Source of the DNA: Ricinus communis
Lineage: Eukaryota; Streptophyta; Magnoliopsida; Malpighiales; Euphorbiaceae
Reading direction: 5' to 3'
Assembly (NCBI RefSeq): GCF_019578655.1
Contig: NC_063257.1
Span: 3,410,001-3,474,000 of the forward strand
DNA length: 64,000 bases
This document shows positions 1 through 10,826 of the stretch, piece after piece (within the stretch, counting starts at the first letter, position 1; every line of letters starts with the position of its first letter). The notes beneath the pieces were generated by a model. That model worked only from the letters and a program-made list of their open reading frames with translations. It was not told the origin of the DNA and made no database searches. Both the position numbers and the translations under genes were made by a program.

Positions 1-3000
1 CAGAGTAGCGGATAATTACTCCTTATCTATGATACTGATGCTTAATTCTCATTGTTAAATAGACATGAAAGGTGTGGTGGTATGCTATTGAAATTTCAAC
101 AATATTGATCTAACTGGCATGAGAACTAAAATAGAAAACGTGACACGATAAGATATAATATGAAAATACAAAATTTTAAAAAAAAAATTAGAGAAAGAAA
201 TGCTAAAGAAAGTTTGTATTATATATATTTTTTTTAAATATCAATATTAGTAATGTAATATCAAAATTTTATTAAAACAAAAGAGATCTATAAATTAAAA
301 TGCTAGACACTAATAAATTTTAAAAGAAATTTGGTGTCTAAAATATATCTGACAGAAAGATGCAGTGAATTTTAAAATTTTCATACAATCTAGACACTAA
401 TAAATCAATTTTTTTTTTAAAAAAAAAACATCACCTCATAAAATATAATGATAATGGAATGTAAGAAAAAGAAAAAGGGTTGGATAGTTTAAGCCGCAAA
501 ATATAGTATGTGGGTGTTTCCTTAAAGATGACCCTTGGAATATTTGGAGAATAACTTAAATTACGCACTTGAAATATATGAATGAGATATGAAGTTTTTG
601 TAGGTGGAGATGCACCAGCTACCTTCTGCTTTTGTCTGAGATTCCATTGCTGTGGAATTTGGGTGGATGGAGTTACCGTCCTTATTCGTTGGCTTTGTAC
701 CAGGCTGACAACCTGGTTATTTTTTTGTGGGCTTTATCATCAAATCTTTTCTTTTCCTTTTGAAGAGAAGAGATGCCTTGGCCGTCAAATGATCTTATCT
801 GAATAGAATGGGAAAAATGAAACACAGTCCGTTAAAATTCGCAGCATCTTTTTATGGAAAATAAATTCCAGTTCTTTTATGTCCTTACTAGAAGTTATGT
901 TTGCCTACGACCTTAATTATACAGTACGAGTAAGAGAATATACATGTGATGGAGTCTGAATTTTAGTTGGGAAGGGGGTCTAAGTAGAATTTCATAATGA
1001 TACTGAGAGAAATTATTTAGGGTTCAAGCAAAAAATATGAAGAATTTACAAATTAAAAAAAAAATGAACAATTTAGTGGCTATAGAAAAGAAAATATTAA
1101 AACATAGACATTACAGGTTAAAATAATAAGAAATTATAGGATAAAATGTAAAACATTTGAAGATTAAAAGGTTTAAATTTAAAACCAAAAAATTTAAGCT
1201 AGGAAGGGAGATGGATTTATATATTAAAAGGTAAAATAAAGAAAAAGGAATAAGAATATTAATAATTATTGTATATTATTCAGTGTAATTAAATTATTGA
1301 AGTTTAGAAAAGAGAACAACCTGATAATTGATATTGGATTATTGAAGTAGAACAAGTCTTATCTTTTTCTCTTTTATATGTGTGATTTACAATAAAGATT
1401 GGAAGATTTAAAAACAAATAGAAAAGGAGAGTATGATATTTTATGTGAATGATGGTGTACACATGGCAATAGAATACACCTTGGAGAAGTAAGTGGCTAA
1501 ACATGTTTGAATAAGAGATATTTGGACCATCTGACCACAAACTTCGGGGGGGCGATTCATGTCTATAATCATCATTAATGAAAACTTTTCTTAAATAAGA
1601 CATCACAAAATCTGAATAAGATGAGCTTAATTGTCCAATCATGCTAGAGTAAAAATATCACGGTCAAGTCTCCAAAAGGCCCTTCTTCCACGTTGCCTGG
1701 TTGGCCACTCAAAACTTCATGATCCTTGGATGGAAAAAAAAATATTTAAATCAAATCAATTTCAACTTCTCCATATGCTTGACATAAGTTTAGGAAAATA
1801 AATTAATTTCGGAAGTGATTTTGAGATGGGTATTTTATTTGCAACCGACCAAAATTATTAAACTTACAAATAATAAGAATAATGAAGGCATCACCACTAC
1901 TACTACTCTACTAAATTATATTAACTAAGGACCAATCATGCATGAGATCATTGCTTAAGTAGCCCTAGTTTTCTGCAAAGAAAAGCAATTTCATTGGAGA
2001 ACAGTTAAGCAGCCACAGATTTTGTTGCACAGAACATATCTACAAGCAACACTCCAAACATAAACAACTCCCTTCACCACAAAAAATTAAAAAAAGAACA
2101 CTCAGACAAGAAGTTGCATAAAATGGTCCCCATACAGATCATAAGTAAAGCTGAAACTCCCTTTAACTATATAAATAATTGTTTTTCTTTTTGATAAGTT
2201 AACTATATATGAATATTTGACAGCAATACTAATTGACTTATAATTTCATTAAAATTACATTACTTGTATCAATTTCTTTTTCTTTTATTTTCTCATATTT
2301 TGGAAAAACATGATAGGCCATATTTCAGTAATTTTATTTACTAAAATATTTGAAATTAACTGTTACGATTGGATATTAAATTTTCAAAAATGAACAAGTA
2401 GTTATAAAACAATAACACCTCAACTCAGAATTACTTTTAATCTGAAAAGTTTCTTTTATGTAAGCTTGAACGGTCTGAAATTCATTTTCTTTGTCCAATT
2501 CCATTAATGAGAATATTTAACCGGTTATTCCAAAATTGTAGACAACCAAAGGCAAGTGAATACTGATGTCCTAATTAGCCCTAGATAGAGTCGGCTTAAT
2601 TAACAAACATTTAACGAATCAGAAAAAAAAAGTTTAAAAAACCCACTCACCGCCCACCTTTCATCGCCCATTAACTTCCACCGAACGGCCTTTCGTAAGC
2701 TTTCCACCTTCTCATGAGGGTGACAACCTCCCTGATTGAGGACCACTTCTGCCATCTCTCTCGCATATATTTCATTTCATTTGTGTTTTGTGGTGTCCAC
2801 AGGCATGTCACAAGTTGCCACTTCTCGGTGCCCAACTCCAACTGATCATCTCTTCCTTATCTTCTTATCTACTTCGTTTTTTCTTTGTGCAAAGCTTATA
2901 TATGTATGCATATAAAAAAGACAGATCCATGTAAAGCGTAGGCCATAGTTGCTTGTTTCATCATATTAATTCCTTTTTAAGTTAAATTCCATGGCCATAA

Positions 3001-3477
3001 TTTTCATCTTCTTCCTCTTCCTCCCTCTCCATTATCAACTAATTTTCCAAGTCATATTATTGGAACCCAACTTCAAGAAAATCAAGGACATACATAGCAA
3101 CATGTTACCGCTACTAAAAGACAAAACACAGAATCAAATTTAACTTGATAGGTTAACTAACTAAACTAAAACTTAACTATTTGGCATCCTTTTATCTAAC
3201 TACTTTTTAATGTTACAAACTGACCAGATGAGATAAAGTAAGAAGAGCCAATTTCTTCACTCTCTTCTTATGAAGCAGAATCCTTCTCATCAATCTATTT
3301 CTTATAATATCCTCTTTTTCATTTGCGTGTCTGACGAACTTTTCTGAGGCATGCACATAGAGAAGGAGGTGGCTATTATAACCCAAGAAAAAAGATTAAA
3401 GAAACCAAAGCCAAAAATTTAAAATGATTACATAAGAGTCATAATTAATTAATTAATTAATCAAGAGATCATATCTT
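1..3477. other. Intergenic, no supported gene
   Basis: AT-rich sequence with A- and T-tracts and no open frame that looks coding. The stretch just left of 3478 is the 3' flank of the ERF gene, which reads leftward, and should hold its 3' UTR. Frames near 582-806 and 1304-1642 have low-complexity, unrecognisable translations and are treated as chance. Confidence 0.6.
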
Positions 3478-3966
3478 CTACTCATCATCAGAATTTTCAG
3501 GGTTTGGATACTGATTCAAGTCAGGTTTCTCGGAAGAAACTAGTTTCTTTTCTGACGAGTGGTGATGATGGAGATTTGTGGTTTGTTGAAGGGCATCGAC
3601 TTGGGCTCCAACTTCAGTAGCTTTCTTGCGTATAGAAGCAGCAGACATATCACCCAGACCGTCTTCCTGGTATATCAAATCAGGAAAATTAAGCCTAGCA
3701 GAAGGACCTCTAAGGTAGAAAACTGCGGTGTCATAAGCACGAGCAGCAGCTATAGGGGTTGAATAAGAACCAAGCCAAATTCTCGAACGCTTGTTGGGTT
3801 CTCTAATCTCAGCAACCCACTTCCCCCACTTTCTCATCCTTATTCCTCTATAAGGCTTGTCTTGTTGCTGTTGCCTTTGTTTACGCTTCTCAGTAGCAGT
3901 AGTAGCAGTAGTAGTTGGAGAGGTTGAGCTCGAGCTTGAACAATACTCTCCTGACGATTCCTCCAT
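3478..3966 (-). CDS. DREB A-5 type AP2/ERF transcription factor with C-terminal EAR motif (DEAR-like)
   Basis: A 162-aa intronless protein. Residues 39-95 form one AP2/ERF DNA-binding domain, from [12 protein letters not shown] to [22 protein letters not shown] carries the valine and glutamate typical of DREB factors rather than the alanine/aspartate of ERFs, and the [14 protein letters not shown] helix matches group A-5 (ERF008-ERF011/DEAR). The N-terminus is Ser/Thr-rich, followed by a basic, Gln-rich stretch (27-37) that may be a nuclear signal. Near the C-terminus DLNQYP (149-154) fits the DLNxxP EAR repressor motif, so it is probably a transcriptional repressor acting on DRE/CRT-type elements in cold, drought or pathogen responses; this is known for the family, not shown here. 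ATG at 3966 and TAG at 3480-3478 are both clear. Length fits the subgroup. I do not assign one Arabidopsis symbol because DEAR1, DEAR2 and DEAR5 are equally close by eye. Confidence 0.93.
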   Translation of the reverse strand: MEESSGEYCSSSSSTSPTTTATTATEKRKQRQQQQDKPYRGIRMRKWGKWVAEIREPNKRSRIWLGSYSTPIAAARAYDTAVFYLRGPSARLNFPDLIYQEDGLGDMSAASIRKKATEVGAQVDALQQTTNLHHHHSSEKKLVSSEKPDLNQYPNPENSDDE

Positions 3967-4122
3967 GATTTCTTGAAGAGTTCAATTCATAAATTAATAA
4001 TAATAATAAAGATAAAAAAGGACTACTTAGTATAATAAAAGAGGAGAGAGATTCTGTGGGTGGTGGTGGTGATGTTTGAAGCTTAGAGAGCTAAAACGGT
4101 TGCCTTAGACGCTATGGTTTGC

Positions 4123-4132
4123 TTATATATAT
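4123..4132 (-). promoter_or_regulatory. Probable TATA box of the ERF gene
   Basis: On the minus strand this reads ATATATATAA, about 160 bp upstream of the ERF start codon. It implies a 5' UTR of roughly 120-135 nt. Just upstream (4141-4190) the minus strand is CT-rich, and farther out lies the CT/TA microsatellite at 4309-4375. Confidence 0.5.
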
Positions 4133-4308
4133 CACAAAAAGAGAGGGAGATGGAAAGAAAGAAACAAAGAAAAGAAAGAGGAGGTAGGACATAAGAGCTT
4201 CCTACTTGGCTGCTAGTCTGTCGTCTGGGCACGGCCGCCACGTTGATCTTCCTTTAAGATAAATCCAATTTTGGCCGACACACACCATCGATCATTTCTA
4301 TCTTTCTT

Positions 4309-4329
4309 TTCTCTCTCTCTCTCTCTCTA

Positions 4330-4371
<42 letters not shown>

Positions 4372-4375
4372 CATC
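4309..4375. repeat. Compound (CT)n(TA)n microsatellite
   Basis: A run of CT dinucleotides passes directly into about 20 TA units. It lies 340-410 bp upstream of the ERF start codon, inside the likely promoter, so length variation could affect that promoter. It also creates a spurious Ser/Leu/Tyr-rich open frame on the plus strand. Confidence 0.9.
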
Positions 4376-7300
4376 TTTCTCGCTGCGTACATATATAACA
4401 TGGACATAGAGCTAAGTATTTACTTATTTATTTATTATGTGGCCAGGCACCCCAACGAAAATGTAAGTTTTCTATATGTTCTTGATCAATGTTTCAATTT
4501 TATTATCAATCATTTGCTATCATTGATGAACTGCTAAGCGTGTGAAGTTAGAGGGTTTAATGAAATAGTTATTATTTTTTAGCCTTGTGATTTATATTTT
4601 ATCTTTTATCTGATGGGGATGAACGTGATTATTTAGTAAAAATAAAATTGGAATAGATTCTTCGTTGAATAATATTTTATCTTCAAATAGTGAAGAATAA
4701 ATGGCATCTAAGTATAATCTTATCAAATAGGTGGTCTCCTTCTGATAGTTCGTACATATTGTGGCACTAAAAGACAGTTCAAAAAAGAAAAAAAAAAATG
4801 TCTTGCTAAAGACTGACATATATCTAATTTTCTATTGTGATAATAGAAAAAACAATTAAAACTTGAGACTTGGTAGTGTAAACATGAGGATGTAATTTCA
4901 ATAGCTTTCGCCCGGGGAGTCCAAAAGGGCGTTTTGGAGTTGAAAAATGAAAGGAAAAAGAGAAACGAGGAAGGGAAATCCACGTAGCGGCTTGTGGGCA
5001 AGGGACTGCCGATGTGGATGGTTACGCCTCTAGCACGCAAAAACACCCATGTGTTGGCGTCTTTGGCTTTTCCATTTCCTTTGTCTATAGCTAAAATAAT
5101 TTAGTAATGAATTTTGTTTGGATGATAATGATGATTTTCCTTAATTTTTCTTTTATCTTCCTACTTTTTTATAAGTTAATGCCAATTTTGACATGATTTA
5201 ATAGTTACATACACAATTAAACATGTGTGCGCGTGCATATTAATAATTAATAAGTAAATTAGTATCAATAGTTGATTTTTTCTTTTCAGAATTTGGAATA
5301 GATAAAGAAACAAATTCGAGTTTCATTTCATCCTCTATTAATCTTATATAAGAATATAGCAGTAATTAGTTATTTTATCATTTAATTGAAGCCTATAATA
5401 AAAACGCAATGCAGATTAAATGCGTGGGTTTCGAAAGGGCAGAGAAAAATTATTGTTTTTATTATTGGTAATAAGTTGATGATGTGTGTAGGTCAAGACT
5501 AGCGCCCCCTATTCATGATGAGTTTGGATTGTGAACAAATGGATGTTACAGAGGCAGCAGCGAGTGAGTCTGAGTCGGAGTCGGTGGTATATGGACGTAT
5601 TGGGGCGTGAGAGCGACTTACCATAGAGACGTCATCACCATCTGCAAATTTACACGACGAATGAAGTTTTTAATGTTCAAATTTCTCCATTGTTTCCTTA
5701 TTCAATTATCCACCATCATCATCGAGTTTCTTTTACACTTCTTTTATTGTTAGTGCATTAATCATGGTCTAAATCTTGATGATTTGTATGGTGTATAATG
5801 GTTAGGCGATAAATATCATAAAGCTTTTTATTATTAATAAGTCTATAGTAAAACTTTATTAAAGGATGAACACTAAGTCTAATATAAAACTCACCGACCT
5901 AGTTGACAAAATATTGAGGGTGAAATCAGCCGCTTTAGACCTTATTTATACTTGTATAATTATAATTTATAATGGAACCACCTACTTTTTCACTCTTTCC
6001 GGCCTCAACTACAATTAGAATTTGGAAGGGGAATCCTTTTTAATAATTTAACATTCATTTCTGAGCAAAATAAAATTGCATTAATAATATTCAGTTTAAA
6101 AAATTGAAAGTTTATTGGAAATAATGATGGTAGCTTTCAAATTTTATTTCTGAGCAAAATAAAAGAATTATGGGTCAGATAACATTTGCAAAATCCCTCT
6201 ACATTAGAAATATCATTTGCTTCACATTATCCGTTTGTTTAAATACTTGTGCATGTTTTGATTGACAATTCTAACACGGCGTTAATAACAAACCGCCTAA
6301 CATGTTGCTTGTAAGACTTTGAAAATGTAGAATTAAATTTTAATGTGGAAGAAGGAGGGAGGTGGCCTAATTTTTGGGCCAACTAAACTAGGAGATTCAG
6401 TCGGCACAACCTATATCCCATTACATTTTGCACATGTAAAAGTACGCCCTCCGGATGATTTCCCGAAAAGGGTGGAAAATGAATCTCTGCAAAATAGAGA
6501 GATGATGGTCACCCAGCGATGCAAGCAACTATAGGAATAGGATCAAAAAGGCCTGCATGCTCCCCTTGCACCATTCTGTCTGCTCCTTCGCGCCATTGGA
6601 CGGTCACTAGGGCAAGTTCAACGAACCACTCCATGTCTCCTAGAAAAAGGCTTAACCACTTAATGCTCTTAAATTCTACTGCCCTGGAGACTGATAAGGA
6701 CCTAAGTTGTACAAAGGTCATGAACTTAATACAAAAATCATCGATCTTTATTTATTACATCTTTACTGTAAGAAGAGAGATACATATCAAATAATCTTAC
6801 AATTTTAAAATTATATATATTATTAGTTTAAAATTCACATTACTCTTTAATTATTCAAGTATAAATCGCTTCATATACATATTACTTACAAGTGGTTGTT
6901 TGCTTTGTAAAAGAATTGAATGGAAATAGGAACTATAATGTCTGCAGGTAATTTCCTATTTTTGATGTTTGTCTTTTTCAAAATCACTTTGAATTTCTCC
7001 ATCACTCATTCCCTCGTGCCGCTTAGAGAATGAATTTTTTATTACCATAAGTAAAAATGATTAAATAAGTAAAATAATAATTTATCATTTATACTAAGAT
7101 TATTTTATTTATTTATTGTATTAATAATGATAACAAATTAAACATTTATCTTTTTTTATTGTATTCTCAAACATGAAAGAAAGCTAGGACATTTGCCGAC
7201 TAAACGAAAAGGTATCCTATTCCAAAAGTACACTTTAATTTCTTCTTACAAAACATAAGTACCATAAAACTTCAGAGATTAATTTGAAGAAAAGAATATT

Positions 7301-7760
7301 ACCTTAATTCAAAAGATCAATAAGTTATTTCAGTTGGTCAAAATATTGATATTTCCTCGCAACATGCGTAATAAAGTTCATCAATCCTGTTGGATTCAAA
7401 TTCTTCATGTTCTCCAGAACCAGAACTTCGGATGGTAAATGAGAAATACAGCAACCGCCATTTTTACATTGTTATTAATATGGAAAATAATACAAGGGAC
7501 CACAAACTGCGACATTCAGTACACACAACAATTAAGGTATGCTCTAACTGAACTGAAAACTACAGCACAGGACAAACTTTGTATGCAATCTTTAAAGGCA
7601 CTCATGGAGCATTTTTAAAAATTAATAATTGATCTGAAAGCATTTAAAATTCATTCAATATAGCAGGTTTGAGCCCCATCGATCCGAATCAAGTAATCTA
7701 ATAAAAAAAAACAAATTAATTCACTTTTCCTTCTCTGCCAAAGGGGAACAATTAGACTCC
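4376..7760. other. Intergenic, no supported gene
   Basis: Mostly AT-rich. Two less AT-rich patches stand out: about 4900-5050 and 6340-6740. The latter has overlapping open frames on both strands (63-91 aa), but none matches a family I know and none has a convincing splice or start context. No RNA gene recognised. Confidence 0.5.
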
Positions 7761-7766
7761 TATCTC

Positions 7767-9440
7767 TTAGGAGCTACTGGCCCTAAACGCTTGAAATGAT
7801 TCCAAAATCATCTTAAGCTCTTGATGGCTTAATACAATACCAAAATTGGAAGTCCATTTCAACTATTACTGGAATTGCTATAAAATGAAAAGGGAAAAGA
7901 AACCATCGTCCACTCTGACATTATAAACTTGATGGTGCAAGAAAGATAAACATTATATGATGGGAAGTTATGAAGTACCTGAACATTCATGATACTAGCT
8001 AGCACTTCTCTTTCCCAGGCCTCCACTTGCTGTGATCTCATCAAGGATGACAAGTCAATTGCATTTGCAATTTTTACCATCATTAGGAAGTTATCCATGA
8101 AGACTTTGGCAGCATACAGTGAAAGTTATGAAACAAATTTAACCAACTCAACAGATATATAATCATAGTGGTTTTGAAGTAGAATAATCAGTAAGAGGAT
8201 ATGTAAAAAGCACAGTAATTACATAAATCATAAATTCTCTTTTAAGAAAATAAAATGAAGGGAAACTAATTGTGATCTCAAAATTTATTATAGCCAAAGT
8301 TTGCTAAATTAAATAATCTCATCATCCATATTTCAGCTTTTACCTTATTTATGTACCAGTAAACTACTAACAAGTTTTTAAGGCATATAGTCATGCTTAC
8401 ATAATAATTCATTAAACCACATTCTGATGAACTTTTCCCTCCCCATAAGGCAAAAGTTCAGCATATCCTTCACAAGAGAAGATGAGCCTTCATTCATAAA
8501 TTCATTCTGTCGCTAAGCAATATCTGGTCAAACATGTTTTCACTCACAATCAAATTCCATGATCCTTTTCTTCTGTTCAAACCTCAGCTCTGAGAAAGCC
8601 AGTTCAGCTTTGTTGAAAGCAATAAGAGACAATCATGTCGTTTCTTGCATAGTCATCCTTCTTTTAGGTTTCCTTTTTTATTACAGGCAAACCCATATCT
8701 AGAAAGAGGGTACATGCCACATTTAACCATATATCATCCCTCCTTAATGGTATATTACTATGGCTGCATTTCTCATGATAAAATCATGTTAGATATTACA
8801 TCCCCTTTCATTATGGAGGCTTGGCCATGCTCTAGCTGTATGACCTAAAAACAGATCAGCAATAGTTCATCCAGAAACCAATGTGCCATTTTAGCCTTTC
8901 CATTCCCTATCCTGTCAAATGTCCAAACAAGGGGAATTTATACCAATTCTTCAATTTCACTTCTTCCCTTCTTCAGGCTTCAAGAATAACCAACTGAGCA
9001 TTGTCGCAAAATATTCTAGTTATTTATCCATATTACCACGGCCTAACCACAGGTAGCCAGAATGTCTAATTTAGTTTTCAAGTAATTAAGAATAAACTAA
9101 TTATGCTAATATGTATACTGGTAACTATATGACTAAGTTAAGAAAGAATACATCAGAAAGGTTGCTGAAATTAACATTTTGCTTGAAATGCCGCAATATA
9201 AGCCTGAAGCAAACAAAAAGACAACTGAGTTCACTGTTATGATTATTGTTCAGTAGACTAGCTATGTGATTAAAATCCTGTACCACTTGTCAACTCTATA
9301 TCAAGTATCAACATTAACTAAAAAACTAATAAGAAAGGAACATAAAAAGAAAGTGCTAAAAAACACATACACATTACCGTTTTGCAAAATTGAACGGCAA
9401 TAGAACCAACCTTCAATGTACAAATGACGAATGGAGTTTA
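7767..9440 (-). other. Exon-like fragments of an unrecognised gene
   Basis: Several short open stretches on the minus strand have plausible splice borders. One (about 9440-9378) ends at donor GTAATG. A second (8607-8548) has a pyrimidine-rich acceptor and a strong GTGAGT donor and encodes AELAFSELRFEQKKRIMEFD. A third (8103-7979) encodes FMDNFLMMVKIANAIDL, then SSLMRSQQVEAWEREV and ASIMNVQ, and ends in CAG/GTACTT. The phases of the last two match exactly (1 nt plus 2 nt), and the first can also join in phase. A possible tail (ELKMILESFQAF, TAA at 7769-7767) does not join in the same phase. I do not recognise the protein. It could be a small real gene, a fragment, or extra 3' exons of the NYN gene just upstream. 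Confidence 0.3.
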
Positions 9441-9584
9441 ATCAAGAAGGAAGTATGATTTGGACCTGAATGCAGTCAACCAAGATTATAATTTTGCTCA
9501 CACATTTCATGACTTTCTTTTAACAGCCATTCTACTGCTACTACTACCAGATCCACAAAACAATGAAATGTTTCGACTGTTATA

Positions 9585-10826
9585 CTAGATAAAAAAGTAG
9601 TCGTCTTCCTCTTCAATTCCCTCATCCTCGCTATCCGACAAGAAATAATCCTCTTTTTCCTCTTCTCCTTCAGAAAACACTGAAACCCTCGCACTATCCC
9701 ACTCAGAACTAACTCCAGCAAGTTCCTCAATCACACCATCCATGTCACCCTCTACAACACCACCGATTTCCCCATCAAAATGCGTAATAGAAAAGAACCC
9801 ATCTTTTCCATCAAAATTCTCGCTTTCAATCCTACTCTTCAACACCAAATCGTTCTCAGTAACCTCCCCATTCTCAACCCCAATCCAAGGCACCCACAAA
9901 TCCGCATGTCTCCCTAATGCTCTATCTCTATCACCAACCACCACAGTCCCCAAATTAGCCTCTCTAGCCCTCCTCAAAATATCTGAAAAGTCGGAATCAT
10001 CCGATATCAAAAACAACCAATCAACCCCTCTACTCATTGAATGCTCAATTTGCCTTTTCAAAGCCCAATCAGCTGCTTGTGGTTTATCCTGTACAGTCTT
10101 CACATAAACGCCAGCCCTCTTCAATTCTTGTGCTAACCCATACCCAACTTTTGGAGTTAACAATTTTTTTGCTTCCTCATTGTACTTGTGATTCCCAGAA
10201 ATAAACCTTTCTTTAAAACGTTGCCGTTTTTTCCCTTTCAATGACCTCATTCTATTCAGTTTCTTTTGCCTCTCACGCTCGTGTAACTGCTTAAAATGTT
10301 TCTTTAACTCCATATTAGTCTTACACTTACGGCCGCATACTCCGCAAATGTAGGGATCTGTTTGGTTGACAAGTCCTTTTCTTTCGAGAATATCTAACTG
10401 TTTCCTTTCCCTCCGTTCTTGTAACACCCAATTCGGGAGGTGAATAAAAGCGTGGCGATTAGCATAAGCAGACATTTCGATAATTTCACCGAATTTCTGA
10501 GCAAGGTTTTTGAGTGCTAAAGCAGCCAGATAGGGAGGGCCACGAGGAGGCTTGTTATCAAGGTCCCATAAGACAACGACTTTGCTTTTTTTGGAAGTGT
10601 AGACTCCTTGTCTGTTAGGAACCATGTCGATTTCGGATGTTGAAGCGGACGACGCGTTGATGACAAGGCATCGATTAGGGAGTGAGGGTTTGCAAGTAAG
10701 AGAAAGCTTCTTGCTGCTGCTGTTCCGAAACTGGTGTGAGAAATGGAGAATAGGATAGTGGAGATGAAATCGAGGTTTAAGTAAAGGAGAATAGGTGTTT
10801 AGTGGATTGCTGCAGAGTGGAGGCAT
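9585..10826 (-). CDS. NYN-domain putative endonuclease with internal C2H2 zinc finger, probably organellar
   Basis: A 413-aa single-exon protein. The first 60 or so residues are rich in Ser, Pro, His and basic residues with almost no acids, which suggests a chloroplast or mitochondrial transit peptide. A NYN (PIN-like, limkain/MARF1-related) fold starts at 82: KVVVLWDLDN (82-91) holds the first acidic pair. A C2H2 finger follows, C161-x2-C164-x12-H177-x4-H182, with a very basic linker (183-212). The fold resumes with LAQELKRAGV (231-240) and LFLISDDSDFSDILR (271-285), the second acidic cluster. The tail beyond 380 is strongly acidic. Family knowledge supports metal-dependent RNA cleavage; the substrate is unknown. 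Arabidopsis calls such proteins 'putative endonuclease or glycosyl hydrolase with C2H2 domain', and the glycosyl hydrolase part has no support here. Start ATG at 10826 is the first in frame. Confidence 0.85.
   Translation of the reverse strand: MPPLCSNPLNTYSPLLKPRFHLHYPILHFSHQFRNSSSKKLSLTCKPSLPNRCLVINASSASTSEIDMVPNRQGVYTSKKSKVVVLWDLDNKPPRGPPYLAALALKNLAQKFGEIIEMSAYANRHAFIHLPNWVLQERRERKQLDILERKGLVNQTDPYICGVCGRKCKTNMELKKHFKQLHERERQKKLNRMRSLKGKKRQRFKERFISGNHKYNEEAKKLLTPKVGYGLAQELKRAGVYVKTVQDKPQAADWALKRQIEHSMSRGVDWLFLISDDSDFSDILRRAREANLGTVVVGDRDRALGRHADLWVPWIGVENGEVTENDLVLKSRIESENFDGKDGFFSITHFDGEIGGVVEGDMDGVIEELAGVSSEWDSARVSVFSEGEEEKEDYFLSDSEDEGIEEEDDYFFI

Noticed and set aside
4271..4537. 88-aa plus-strand frame
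   Set aside because: Made by the CT/TA microsatellite; the translation is Ser/Leu then Ile/Tyr repeats.
9476..9730. 84-aa minus-strand frame overlapping the end of the NYN gene
   Set aside because: Out of frame with the well-supported NYN coding region and without recognised motifs.
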